From assembly GCA_964561215.1 (NCBI GenBank), contig CAZLOS010000073.1, positions 1 to 24,039 on the forward strand: a DNA stretch of 24,039 nucleotides, given 5' to 3'. How positions within the stretch are numbered: position 1 is the first letter of the stretch; each line of letters starts with the position of its first letter. Of this stretch, positions 7,509 through 16,116 are shown one piece after another. Origin of the DNA: JAJFUV01 sp964561215. Lineage in GTDB: Bacteria > Acidobacteriota > Terriglobia > Bryobacterales > Bryobacteraceae. The notes beneath the pieces are model-generated. The model made no database searches, was not told the origin of the DNA, and saw nothing but the letters and a program-made list of their open reading frames with translations. Position numbers and translations under genes: made by a program.

Positions 7509-8725
7509 TTGACGAGAGGCTCATATACTCCGCTGTTATCAGGCGACCCGAGCGTGCTTCCTTTGACAACAAACCACTCCGAGCGTGCGGCTGTCGGGGT
7601 TAGCGGAAGAGAGTCGGTGTCGTTGAGAAGGTAGGCGTGCACTTCATAACTGCCGGTGATCAGTTGCAGGCGGTCCAGGTGCAGGGAAAGAGAGCCTGTT
7701 CCCCGGCGCAGGAAGACTCCATGCCCGTTCGAACTGGTGCGAATCATGCAGCAGGTCAGGCCGTCGGACCGTTTGATAAAGATGGAGGCATTGACCGGCC
7801 CCGTCTCAATGGCAGAGTTGTAGTGGACCGTTATAGTGGCGGGAGCGTCGCTCAACAGCACCCCACCTTCCGCCGCCGGACTTGTGCCGGATACCGTCAC
7901 GGAGGTGATCGCGACCTCGCCGTCACCAGCAGTCTCTTTCTGCGTGGAGTGTTTCGCATTCACGGCTCGCTGTATGTGTACATCGCGCTCGTAAATATCG
8001 ATGACTTCACTCACCCCGCCAAGCGCCTGCACACGGCCATGCTGTAAATATAGGGCCCGGGTACAAATGGCCTGAACCATGTACAGGTTGTGTGAGACAA
8101 AAATGATCCCTGTGCCGGCTTTTACGAGTTCGTCAATCCGGCTCAGACATTTTTGCTGGAAGGCGGCGTCGCCGACTGCTAACACCTCGTCGACCAGAAG
8201 GATGTCAGGTTGAATACAGGCGGCAACCGAAAAGCCCAACCGTACGACCATGCCGGACGAATATCGCTTGATCGGGGTATCGATGAACTGCTCAAGCCCG
8301 GAGAAGTCCACGATTTCGTCGAATCGTCGATTGACGTACTGTTTGCGGAGTCCGAGGATGGCGGCGTTCAGGTAAATGTTTTCTCTCCCGGTGAGGTCAG
8401 GATGAAATCCTGCGCCGAGTTCCAGCAGCGCCGATAATCTACCCCGCGTGACGACCGTGCCGATGGAGGGCTTGGTAATGTTCGAAAGCAGTCTGAGAAT
8501 AGTGGTTTTGCCCGCTCCGTTCGGCCCTACCAAAGCAAGACATTCGCCAGGGGCCAGGTCGAAGGATACATCCCTCAAAGCCCAGAGTTTCTGAGCTTGG
8601 GCGGCGCGCTCGATATCCGGGGAGCGAAGCCGCTTGATGCGGTCGGTGATCATCGACGGAAGGCTCACCCTCGTGACACCAAGGTGGTACTGCTTGGAAA
8701 CATTGATGAATTGTACGGCTGTCAT
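7493..8725 (-). CDS. wzt: ABC transporter ATPase for polysaccharide export with C-terminal carbohydrate-recognition domain (Wzt type)
   Basis: ATPase that powers polysaccharide export with the Wzm permease. From the chosen ATG at 8725 it has 410 residues: Walker A GPNGAGKT at 67-74, signature YSSGM at 155-159, Walker B ILLVDE at 175-180 and the switch histidine in FVSHN (H212). Residues about 265-410 form a beta-rich domain like the C-terminal domain of E. coli O9a Wzt, which reads the chain terminus; it ends in EPLVKWINE. The open frame reaches back to 8800, but that start would overlap the upstream glycosyltransferase by 68 bp and add 25 non-family residues, whereas MTAVQFINVSKQY begins as Wzt proteins do. 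The domain implies that the exported chain carries a recognisable end modification. No WbdD-like terminator is visible. Confidence 0.92.
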   Translation of the reverse strand: MTAVQFINVSKQYHLGVTRVSLPSMITDRIKRLRSPDIERAAQAQKLWALRDVSFDLAPGECLALVGPNGAGKTTILRLLSNITKPSIGTVVTRGRLSALLELGAGFHPDLTGRENIYLNAAILGLRKQYVNRRFDEIVDFSGLEQFIDTPIKRYSSGMVVRLGFSVAACIQPDILLVDEVLAVGDAAFQQKCLSRIDELVKAGTGIIFVSHNLYMVQAICTRALYLQHGRVQALGGVSEVIDIYERDVHIQRAVNAKHSTQKETAGDGEVAITSVTVSGTSPAAEGGVLLSDAPATITVHYNSAIETGPVNASIFIKRSDGLTCCMIRTSSNGHGVFLRRGTGSLSLHLDRLQLITGSYEVHAYLLNDTDSLPLTPTAARSEWFVVKGSTLGSPDNSGVYEPLVKWINE

Positions 8726-8732
8726 TGCCAAT

Positions 8733-9938
8733 TCAGTCTGAGCACGAGTAAGTGACCTGAGTATTCTTTCGGCGAAGCCGCTCTCCGAAGGCAATCCCAT
8801 ACGCTTGGACCGTCTCGCGGGCGCATCGTTCCCAGGAAAAGACAGCAGCCCGCTCCAAGCCTTTTGTGCTCAGTTCGGAGCGACGAGTCTCATCGGCAAG
8901 CACCTCCGCGATTCCACTCGCCAGGTTCCCTGCATCACGCGCGTCTACGAGCACCGCCGCGTCTCCAACGACTTCCGGGATGGAGGAGTTGTTGGCAGCG
9001 ACAACAGGGGTGCCGCAGGCCATCGCTTCCAGTGGAGGCAATCCAAAACCCTCATAGAGAGATGGGAATACGAAGAGCGTTGCGGCGTTATAGAGCAGCG
9101 CCATTTCTTCGGCTTTCGGCCCCAGCCGGCGGAACAACACCTGACCGTCCAAGCCCAACCCGGCAATTCGCCTGGCCAAGGCGCCCGTCAGCCGGTCGTG
9201 TCCCCACATGACGACCAACGGGAATTTCTTACGGAGGTCTGACGGCAATATGGCGCACGCCTTTACCAGCGTGTCCAGGTTCTTTCGAGGATCGGATGCG
9301 CAGATGCCCATTATGAACTCGGGTGGAAGATTGAATCGCGTCCTGACGGCTTCGAGTTGCTTCCGATCCCTCAGCGGCTGGAAAACCCTGCGGGCAGCCT
9401 CGTGGGTGACCATGACCTTTTCCTCCGCCATTCCGAGGATCCTGACAATGTCGGATTTGGAGGCCTGCGAGACGGCAAGTATGATCGCAGCTTTGCGCGC
9501 AGCCCGCTCGGGAATATTGCGATAGTAGGCGTCCATCAATCTGCGCCTAAGGGGACGCGGACGGCGATCATTGTAAACGCCCGGGAAACGCCAGATCATG
9601 TCGTGGAGGGTCAGGACCAATGGGCAACCAATGTGCAGTGGCGCCGTGAGTACTGGCGAGTGGAACAGATCCAAACGGTCGCGGGCAATCTGGCGCGGCA
9701 GGCGGACCTGCTCCCTCAGCAACATCCCGATCATGGGTAGCGCACCCTGCACTATCCGCACCTCGAAATTCTCAGCCTTTGGGACGGCGGTATCCGCGTC
9801 GGGCGGGCGATCAACGTACAGGATGTACCTGTTTTCGGCATCCACGCTTGCGAGCCCAGCCACCAGGCACTCCGTGTAAGTCTTGAATCCACCGCACTGC
9901 GGGTGGGTCAAGAACCGGGCATCGATGCCGATCCTCAT
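8733..9938 (-). CDS. Family 4 glycosyltransferase (mannosyltransferase-like)
   Basis: 401-residue GT-B enzyme. The N-terminal domain opens MRIGIDARFL with a glycine-rich GGFKTYT loop and LTLHD (H112). The C-terminal donor-binding domain has ASDPRKNLDTL (about 214-224) and the E-x7-E motif EGFGLPPLE (E296 to E304), followed by CGTPVVAANNSSIPEVVG. This organisation resembles WbaZ/MtfB-type mannosyltransferases, but the donor is not certain. An AAGGA SD lies 4 nt before the ATG. It ends 7 bp before the ATPase start. It is the last of four GT4 genes in a row. Confidence 0.9.
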   Translation of the reverse strand: MRIGIDARFLTHPQCGGFKTYTECLVAGLASVDAENRYILYVDRPPDADTAVPKAENFEVRIVQGALPMIGMLLREQVRLPRQIARDRLDLFHSPVLTAPLHIGCPLVLTLHDMIWRFPGVYNDRRPRPLRRRLMDAYYRNIPERAARKAAIILAVSQASKSDIVRILGMAEEKVMVTHEAARRVFQPLRDRKQLEAVRTRFNLPPEFIMGICASDPRKNLDTLVKACAILPSDLRKKFPLVVMWGHDRLTGALARRIAGLGLDGQVLFRRLGPKAEEMALLYNAATLFVFPSLYEGFGLPPLEAMACGTPVVAANNSSIPEVVGDAAVLVDARDAGNLASGIAEVLADETRRSELSTKGLERAAVFSWERCARETVQAYGIAFGERLRRKNTQVTYSCSD

Positions 9939-10040
9939 TGAATCCTTGTCCGGACGTGACCCGGCACACTTCTCACTCCCCGGGAAAGTACGGGGTGTTT
10001 GGTTGCCGGAATGATAGCCGAGTGCAACATGACGGAAACA

Positions 10041-11222
10041 CTAAGCAATGCGTGCAACTTCATCGACCAGGTGCAGGAACTTGGGCAGAACCGCGTCGGA
10101 GCTGTACCTCTCACGGACCAGTCTGAAACCGTTTTCGGCAAGGCCGCGGGCATGTTCCGGATCAAGAAGCAGCCTGACCACGGCTCGTGCAAACTCACCA
10201 GGTGTATCTGCGATCAGGAGGTGTTCACCGGTTCGCACATCCAGGCCCTCGGCCCCCTTCGACGTGGACACCACAGGCGTCCGGAGCGCGAAAGACTCGA
10301 GGATCTTCAACCTGGTCCCGCCGCCACTGCGCACCGGCACGACGCTGACAGAGGAAGAGGCGATCACGCGTTGAACGTCGGGGACGACTCCGGCATACGT
10401 GACGCCGGGGCCCGTCCGGACGGGCCGCGCCCCCGGATCCCCTGTAATCGTGATGGTTGCGCCCGGCACTTCGGCCCGGATTGAAGGGTAGATATCGGTG
10501 AGGAACCACCGCATGGCGCAATGGTTGGGCTCGTATGACAAGGAGCCGGCAAAGACCACAGCGCCCGCAACGCGTCCGCCTGCCGCCCCATCGTGGGCGT
10601 TGACATCAATGCAGTTCGGGATGACATGAACCGGACGGTAGTCCGGGGCAACTTCTGCCAAGAGGCTGCGTTCCTGCTCGGAAACAACAGTGCAGGCGCG
10701 GAACTTCTCGACGAGCCGCGCAATGTACCGCCGGTGCTTCGCCCACGTCAAGCGCTGCCGCAACGCACCCCGGCTATTCGACTCCAGTCCGTCGCCGGGC
10801 TTAAAAAGGCCCAGTTCGACTTCCTCGAAAATAGCCGGAATCTTTGAAAACAGGCATTGGTAGGCCGCCATGGAAGTCTCTGAGGCAATCACGAGATCGT
10901 AAGGGCTGTCCTCGCATGTCTGCCGGATGAGCGCGGCCATCGCAGGCTGGTAGGTGTCGATTAGGGAGCGCGGGGTTCTGCTGAGATAGCCCAGGAGAGC
11001 CCGCGGACTGTTGGGCCGGAATTCGTGGTACTCGCACACCTTGAGATCACTCACCGCAGCGCCCGGCGCAGGAGTGCCCGTCGAGGCGACACCCGGGCTG
11101 ATGAAACTAACAAGTGTAACCGCATGCCGCTCCGACAACCCTCGCAGCAAATTGTGCACACGGATCTTGGATCCGTTATTGGGCGGAAAGGGGTTCCAAC
11201 GCGACAAGAAGAGGATTCTCAC
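10041..11222 (-). CDS. Family 4 glycosyltransferase with GGGTRLKILE donor motif
   Basis: 393-residue GT-B glycosyltransferase starting at GTG (11222). The N-terminus MRILFLSRWNPFPPNNGSK carries the glycine loop. The C-terminal domain has VFAGSLSYEPN (about 223-233) and the donor-site motif GGGTRLKILE at 300-309, in which the usual first Glu of E-x7-E is replaced by Gly. That pattern is common in a subgroup of GT4 enzymes, including those once linked to PEP-CTERM exopolysaccharide loci, so it need not mean loss of activity. The 102-bp gap to the next gene has only a short imperfect hairpin. The substrate is unknown. Confidence 0.87.
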   Translation of the reverse strand: MRILFLSRWNPFPPNNGSKIRVHNLLRGLSERHAVTLVSFISPGVASTGTPAPGAAVSDLKVCEYHEFRPNSPRALLGYLSRTPRSLIDTYQPAMAALIRQTCEDSPYDLVIASETSMAAYQCLFSKIPAIFEEVELGLFKPGDGLESNSRGALRQRLTWAKHRRYIARLVEKFRACTVVSEQERSLLAEVAPDYRPVHVIPNCIDVNAHDGAAGGRVAGAVVFAGSLSYEPNHCAMRWFLTDIYPSIRAEVPGATITITGDPGARPVRTGPGVTYAGVVPDVQRVIASSSVSVVPVRSGGGTRLKILESFALRTPVVSTSKGAEGLDVRTGEHLLIADTPGEFARAVVRLLLDPEHARGLAENGFRLVRERYSSDAVLPKFLHLVDEVARIA

Positions 11223-11373
11223 GTATACTAGCCCGCCTTAACCGTCAACTCCGAACTCCAAAGCCCATAGCCGTCGTAAAGCCTGCCGGCACTTCTATGC
11301 CTCACGAACAACCGCATAGGACTTCTTCCGCCTCATGACTGCCGACCATCCCCGACAGAACAATCGAAAACTC

Positions 11374-12705
11374 CTAAAGCACGGCAGCCATGTCGCGCGG
11401 ATGCTCTCTGACCACCAGTGACAGCATTATCTGCTCCAGGCGCGAGCAGTACTGATCCCACGAGTGCCTTTCCACGGCTCTCCTTCGCGCCATCTGCCCG
11501 CAGTGCAACCGCCGGGCGTCGTCCTTCAGCAGACCTATCAGGGCCTTCCCCATAGCCGCACTGTCGCCTGGCTGAACGAGCAGACCCGTCTCGCCGTCAC
11601 TTAATACCTCCGCAACTTGTCCCACCCTTGACGCAACAATTGCAGTACCACTTGCCATGTATTCAAACAGTTTCATTGGAGACAGCCAGACATCCTGCTG
11701 CAGAGCCGGATAGGGCACAACGGCAATGTCCGCCGCTGCCAGAACGCCAGGCACCTCAGAATGCGCCACCATACCCATGAACACAACGGCCCCATCAATG
11801 CCAAGGATCTTCGCCTGATCCATCATTGCTGTTCTTGTTGCCCCATCTCCGACAAGCAAGAGGCGGGCGTTTGGACGAGCCTTCAATACATCCGCGAACG
11901 CTCTTAACAGCGTTGGAACATCATGCCAGACATAGAAGTTTCCAACAAAGACAATCAGTGGACTCTCCGTAATGCCCAGCGACGTCCTGACTCGTGCCCG
12001 CAGAGCAGGGTCTGGTTTGAATAGATTCACGTCTGCGGCGTTAGGCAGGACGACGACGCGGTCGGCGCGCACGCCCCACTCACTGATGAGACGCCGTCGA
12101 AGCTGCTCCGACACACACACAACACGGTCCGCCGCCCGCAGGTTGTATTCCGCTGTCGCTCTTGCACGCCACCTCAGGAGCCCCTTGATCGGCTTGCCCA
12201 TCATGTCATGTTCAAAGATGTCGTCAGCCTCGCAATACAGAACGTACGGAATGCCCAGTCGTTTGCACGCCCTCGCGGCGCCGTTCCTGTACAGGCCGTT
12301 CCGTTCATAAACCAGATCGCATTCGGGAAAACACTGCAGGCCGCCGTCGAGAAGACGAAGGTTAGCGAACACATTGAGGTATGGTACGCCCAGCGCCCGC
12401 TGGCAACGCCAGAAGAGAGCGCCGGCGGCGTTGAAGGCGGGCGCGGCGCTCCAGGTTCGCCTTGCCGCCGTTGGATCCTCAAGGTCCCGGGTAAACACAG
12501 CCGGCAGGGGAGGAAAGGGCCCAAAGAACATGACACTGTGAGCGCGAGTTTCGAGCCCTTTTGCAATATAGTTCTGAATGATGTAAGTCGCATCGGCAGT
12601 TGTGCCGCGCTTCACCATTTGCATCTGCCGCAGGTCAGGCAATGATATGACGATCTTCAACGGCCGCCCAGCCCCACTATGGTCCATGCAGACTCTAGCC
12701 GTCAT
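11374..12705 (-). CDS. Family 4 glycosyltransferase
   Basis: 443-residue GT-B glycosyltransferase. The acceptor domain contains DLVYERNGLY and VLYCEADD. The donor domain contains IVFVGNFYVWHDVPTLLRAF, LLLVGDG, and PMKLFEYMASGTAIVAS, where the second Glu of the usual motif is present and the first position is changed. The tail DGETGLLVQPGD is typical of the family. The ATG at 12705 has no clear SD and an in-frame ATG at 12687 (residue 7) is an alternative; the family fold starts near PLKIVISLPDL (residue 15). The gene begins 15 bp after the previous GT4 stop. The 151 bp after it (11223-11373) hold no convincing gene, terminator or promoter. The substrate is unknown. Confidence 0.88.
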   Translation of the reverse strand: MTARVCMDHSGAGRPLKIVISLPDLRQMQMVKRGTTADATYIIQNYIAKGLETRAHSVMFFGPFPPLPAVFTRDLEDPTAARRTWSAAPAFNAAGALFWRCQRALGVPYLNVFANLRLLDGGLQCFPECDLVYERNGLYRNGAARACKRLGIPYVLYCEADDIFEHDMMGKPIKGLLRWRARATAEYNLRAADRVVCVSEQLRRRLISEWGVRADRVVVLPNAADVNLFKPDPALRARVRTSLGITESPLIVFVGNFYVWHDVPTLLRAFADVLKARPNARLLLVGDGATRTAMMDQAKILGIDGAVVFMGMVAHSEVPGVLAAADIAVVPYPALQQDVWLSPMKLFEYMASGTAIVASRVGQVAEVLSDGETGLLVQPGDSAAMGKALIGLLKDDARRLHCGQMARRRAVERHSWDQYCSRLEQIMLSLVVREHPRDMAAVL

Positions 12706-12720
12706 CTTATCTATTCGGCA

Positions 12721-14049
12721 CTAACTTACTTCAGAAGGTACGGACAACGGGCAGGCCGCCAACGCAACATGGTATATGGACGTGACGGCGGTGCAAACGG
12801 AATCCGGAGAAAACGGGCCGGTTTCAAAGGACTGACGGGCCGCTCTGCCGAACCGGGTGCGCAAAGCATGGTCCTCAAGTAGTTTTGAGACACACGCTGC
12901 CAGGGATTTGCTGTCGCCGGGACGACACAGCAGGCCGTTGATTCCGTCTTGAATCAACTCCGGAACGCCGCCCACCGCCGTTGCCACTATCGGACAGCCG
13001 TAGGCCATAGCCTCCACAAGCGCCAAAGGCTGCCCCTCGAGAAGCGAGGGCAGGACAAACACGTCTGTCGCGCCCATAATGCGATCCAACTCGTCCCGGC
13101 TGTGAAATGGTCCGACAAAGATCTCGGCCCCGTTCAGACCACGCTCGCGCGCGTAGCTCAGCAACTCTGCCCGCAGGGGGCCGTCTCCGTGAACCCGAAA
13201 CAGCGTCGTTGGATGTTTCGCCGTAACCTCTGAAATCGCATCAACCAGGTGTTTCAGCCCTTTTGCTTCGGCCAGCCTGGCGACGGTTGTCACCCGGAGC
13301 GGTGTGTGCCCTTTATTCTCATATTCCTCATTCGCCGGCATCCCTCCGCGGGGGTCCGTCAAGGGCCGATTCACGACGGCTACCGGCCGTGTCACGCCGC
13401 AAACGGTCCGGAGACCCTCGGCACTCTTCTCGGAAACGGCGATGATCGTCGTTGCTTCGTTTATAATCTTGTCGAACCCGCGCCACCAATCGTATTTTGA
13501 GTCGGGAGTTTGGTGCTCCTCGTAGACAACGGGGATCCGCCTTGTGTGCGCCCATCGTACGACAAACAGCAGACTCGTCGTGTAGCCCTGAACGTGAATG
13601 ACGTCGGGCCGCCAGCGCATGCGCCAGTACTCAAGAAGCACACGCGATAACGGCCTGTAATAGTTATGGGCAACTATCGTTGCAAGCAGCAACTGGCTCA
13701 ATCGGTTCCGGGCGCTTGCGCGTGCGAGCTTCCAGGAACTGCGTCTGAGAAGAAACAGCGCCGCTGCCAGGACGCACGTGAGGGGCGTGAGCGCTTTTAG
13801 AGCCGCGGCTAGAAGGCGCATCTTGGTGGGCCAGTGCGAGGCGGGACGGGAAAGCCACCGTGGCACCTGGATGCACGGGATGCGGGTGTCCCGGAGACGT
13901 TTGATGTACTGATTCTCGGGCGGCACCCACGTGGTCGACAATACGCTAACGCTGTGCCCTTTCTGCTGCAGGCACAAGGCAAGCGTGACGGCATACTCCT
14001 CCAGGCCGCCAAATGGTTGCGGATCGTGCAATACCATGCACACTCTCAT
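12721..14049 (-). CDS. Family 4 glycosyltransferase
   Basis: 442-residue GT-B enzyme from the ATG at 14049 (MRVCMVLHDPQPFGGLEEYA), a textbook GT4 opening with the GGLE loop. The open frame extends to 14145 but the extra 32 residues are not family-like and would overlap the upstream GT2 by 65 bp; a weak AAGGTG lies before 14049. A hydrophobic stretch (LTCVLAAALFLL, roughly residues 80-91) suggests membrane association in the N-terminal domain. The donor domain shows VTTVARLAEAKGLKHL, RVHGDGPLRAEL, and the full E-x7-E motif EGQPLALVE followed by AYGCPIVATAVGGVPELI. The substrate is unknown. Confidence 0.89.
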   Translation of the reverse strand: MRVCMVLHDPQPFGGLEEYAVTLALCLQQKGHSVSVLSTTWVPPENQYIKRLRDTRIPCIQVPRWLSRPASHWPTKMRLLAAALKALTPLTCVLAAALFLLRRSSWKLARASARNRLSQLLLATIVAHNYYRPLSRVLLEYWRMRWRPDVIHVQGYTTSLLFVVRWAHTRRIPVVYEEHQTPDSKYDWWRGFDKIINEATTIIAVSEKSAEGLRTVCGVTRPVAVVNRPLTDPRGGMPANEEYENKGHTPLRVTTVARLAEAKGLKHLVDAISEVTAKHPTTLFRVHGDGPLRAELLSYARERGLNGAEIFVGPFHSRDELDRIMGATDVFVLPSLLEGQPLALVEAMAYGCPIVATAVGGVPELIQDGINGLLCRPGDSKSLAACVSKLLEDHALRTRFGRAARQSFETGPFSPDSVCTAVTSIYHVALAACPLSVPSEVS

Positions 14050-14080
14050 TGGATAGACACCTTGCGGGGAGAGCCCGCCT

Positions 14081-14986
14081 TTACAGTTGAACTGGCCCGC
14101 CCCAGCGCCGGAACACGAAATCCACAACGCCGCGCCACATGGCATGTCTGTGGGCGCTCATACATTTCCATCGCGGCCGGATCGCCCAACTCGTCAACGT
14201 CCGCACGATTTGAGCCCCGGCTCCCATCCAGACGGTTAGGGGCGCGTGATGTTTCGCCAAGGTCAACAGCCGGTTCCGTGTCGCATAGTAAGTGACGGAT
14301 GCAGGTGGCCGGTAGTCGCGCTGCACTCCTTTGTGCCAGAGCTTCGCGGCCGCAACGTGCAGGATCCGCCAGCCGGCCCTGCGAGCGCGCATGCACCACT
14401 CTGTCTCTTCCCAGTAGTAAAAATAACGTTCGTCAATAGCCCCAACATCCTCGACAACCTGCCGGCGCACCATGATCCCGCACCCGGAAATCCAATCCAC
14501 CGGGCGAGGTTCCGATGCGTGGCCCAGGTCCGGCTCGTCCTTATTCAGGTGCAGCGATTCCCAGTAACGTCCGATGACTCCGCCGGCGGACTGAATGATG
14601 TCGGGCTCGTCGTAGTGATACACGGTTGGCCCGACAATGCCGACGCCCGCGTCGCTTTCACCTGCGGCAACGAGGCAAGCTACGCAGTCCGGATCAACAA
14701 CCGTATCTTCATTCAACACAAACAGCCAGCCTGCGCCGCTGTCTATGGCGGCCTTTATACCCACGTTGTTGTTGCCGGCATAACCGCGGTTGTCCTTCAG
14801 CCTGAGGATATCCACGGTCGGGAAGCGCTCCGCCACTGCCGCCACCGTACCGTCGGTTGAGCCGTTATCAAGCACAGTGATCCTGAGGTTCTTGTATGTG
14901 CCGGCAACCAATGAAGCCAGGCAGGCGAGCGTGTCCTCCCGGCGGTTGGTGTTTAGTATCAGCGCGGCGACGCGTGGTTCCAGCAC
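14081..14986 (-). CDS. Family 2 glycosyltransferase (rhamnosyltransferase/WbbL-like)
   Basis: 301-residue GT-A enzyme starting at GTG (14986). It contains VAALILNTNR at the start, VLDNGSTDGT (38-47), KDNRGYAGNNNVGI, FVLNEDTVVDPD (the metal-binding segment), SGCGIMVRR, and the acceptor-site stretch DERYFYYWEETEWCMRARRA. This order is that of the WbbL/RfbF rhamnosyltransferase group of GT2, which often use dTDP-rhamnose, although many relatives use other donors. The C-terminal 50 residues are basic with a hydrophobic segment near LTVWMGAGAQIV, perhaps for membrane contact. There are 31 bp between its stop and the next GT4 start. Confidence 0.88.
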   Translation of the reverse strand: MLEPRVAALILNTNRREDTLACLASLVAGTYKNLRITVLDNGSTDGTVAAVAERFPTVDILRLKDNRGYAGNNNVGIKAAIDSGAGWLFVLNEDTVVDPDCVACLVAAGESDAGVGIVGPTVYHYDEPDIIQSAGGVIGRYWESLHLNKDEPDLGHASEPRPVDWISGCGIMVRRQVVEDVGAIDERYFYYWEETEWCMRARRAGWRILHVAAAKLWHKGVQRDYRPPASVTYYATRNRLLTLAKHHAPLTVWMGAGAQIVRTLTSWAIRPRWKCMSAHRHAMWRGVVDFVFRRWGGPVQL

Positions 14987-15025
14987 GTTATGACAACCAT
15001 CAATGAGTGTAAGAACCCGCCCGCC

Positions 15026-16048
15026 TCAAGCATCGACGGTCGATTCGCGGATCCGGTCCAGCCAAGCCTCGGGCAGGTTCTTGGCAATTTCTATGTTCCT
15101 GAATGACTGGCTGCTCCGGGCGCCATGGCGCCTGACCCAACTCGCCATCCTTGCCAAGCCGGTCTCCAGGTTTGCCGGTGGCTGCCCGCCGAACACCCGC
15201 CGTATTTTCTCGTGCGATGAGAAGGCATTCCGGACTTCGTTCCTTTCCGGCAGATGCGCAATTCTGGGATCAACACCCATCGCCCTGGCCACCGCCCGCG
15301 CCAGTTCGGCGACAGTGTAGGGTTGGTCGGCGCCGATATTGAACACCTGATTATAAGCCTCGGGAGTCTCGCAGGCGGCGGCAATAACCGGAGCCACGTC
15401 ATCTATGTGACTGAACGCGCGGACCTGGCTTCCGTCGCCGAACACGGTCATAGGACGGTCCTGAAGAATCTGGTTCATGAAGATCCCGACTACATTGCGG
15501 TACCTGTCGCCAATGTTCTGACGTTCCCCGTATACATTGTGGGGCCGGAAAATCACGTAGTTCAGGTCGAACATTCGCTTGCACATTTGCAGCTCCCGCT
15601 CGACAGCCAGTTTCGCGATGCCGTACGGATCTTCGGGTACCGCCGGCGATTCCTCCGTCATGGGGAGATCTTCACATGCGCCGTACACCGCGATCGACGA
15701 GGTAAAGACGAAGCAGCGCACGTTCGTATTGATTGCAGCGTTGATCAGGTTGACGGTCCCCACCAGGTTATTGGTGTAGTTGAAGCGTTTGATGAAGTGG
15801 CTCAGCCCTTCGGCCGCATAGGCGGCAAGATGGTAGACATAGTCGAACCGTTTCCGTTCAAACAGCGACTCGATCAGCCCGACATCGTTGATACTACCGG
15901 CGATGACGCCTGCCCCGGTGGGCACGTTTTCGCTGAACCCACCGCTCATGTCATCGAGTACCACCACATCGTGTCCGTTCCGCACGAGATGGTCGGCGAC
16001 ATGCGACCCGATGAAGCCCGCGCCACCGGTTACAAGAATGTTACTCAT
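15026..16048 (-). CDS. NAD-dependent SDR epimerase/dehydratase (GalE-like)
   Basis: 340-residue extended short-chain dehydrogenase from the ATG at 16048. NAD-binding TGGAGFIGSH is at 7-16, the acidic ribose-binding pair LDD at 31-33, the catalytic TSS at 116-118, and YGIAK with Y142 and K146. The substrate-side segment RPHNVYGERQN and GDGSQVRAFSHIDDV are typical of nucleotide-sugar 4-epimerases and dehydratases. AAYAAEGLSHFIKRFN (about 75-90) marks a subgroup distinct from classical GalE. The frame continues upstream to 16186 but the added 46 residues are Pro/Gly/Thr-rich and would overlap the next gene, so they were left out. It is next to a second SDR of different subtype. The exact reaction is unknown. 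Confidence 0.87.
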   Translation of the reverse strand: MSNILVTGGAGFIGSHVADHLVRNGHDVVVLDDMSGGFSENVPTGAGVIAGSINDVGLIESLFERKRFDYVYHLAAYAAEGLSHFIKRFNYTNNLVGTVNLINAAINTNVRCFVFTSSIAVYGACEDLPMTEESPAVPEDPYGIAKLAVERELQMCKRMFDLNYVIFRPHNVYGERQNIGDRYRNVVGIFMNQILQDRPMTVFGDGSQVRAFSHIDDVAPVIAAACETPEAYNQVFNIGADQPYTVAELARAVARAMGVDPRIAHLPERNEVRNAFSSHEKIRRVFGGQPPANLETGLARMASWVRRHGARSSQSFRNIEIAKNLPEAWLDRIRESTVDA

Positions 16049-16116
16049 AGGAGTTCGGTCTCCAGTGGAAGCAGTTGCGGTGCGATGAGACGTCGTTCTC
16101 CAACAGCCACTTCTTC

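Noticed and set aside
9974..9998. Imperfect hairpin with CCCCG/CGGGG stem in the 102-bp gap between two GT4 genes
   Set aside because: On the transcribed strand no U-tract follows, and the stem has a mismatch; could be chance in GC-rich DNA.
11223..11260. Promoter-like TTGACG and TATAC on the minus strand just before the GTG at 11222
   Set aside because: Spacing is wrong (about 15 bp) and the start of transcription would fall inside the coding region; the gene is better read as part of the operon.
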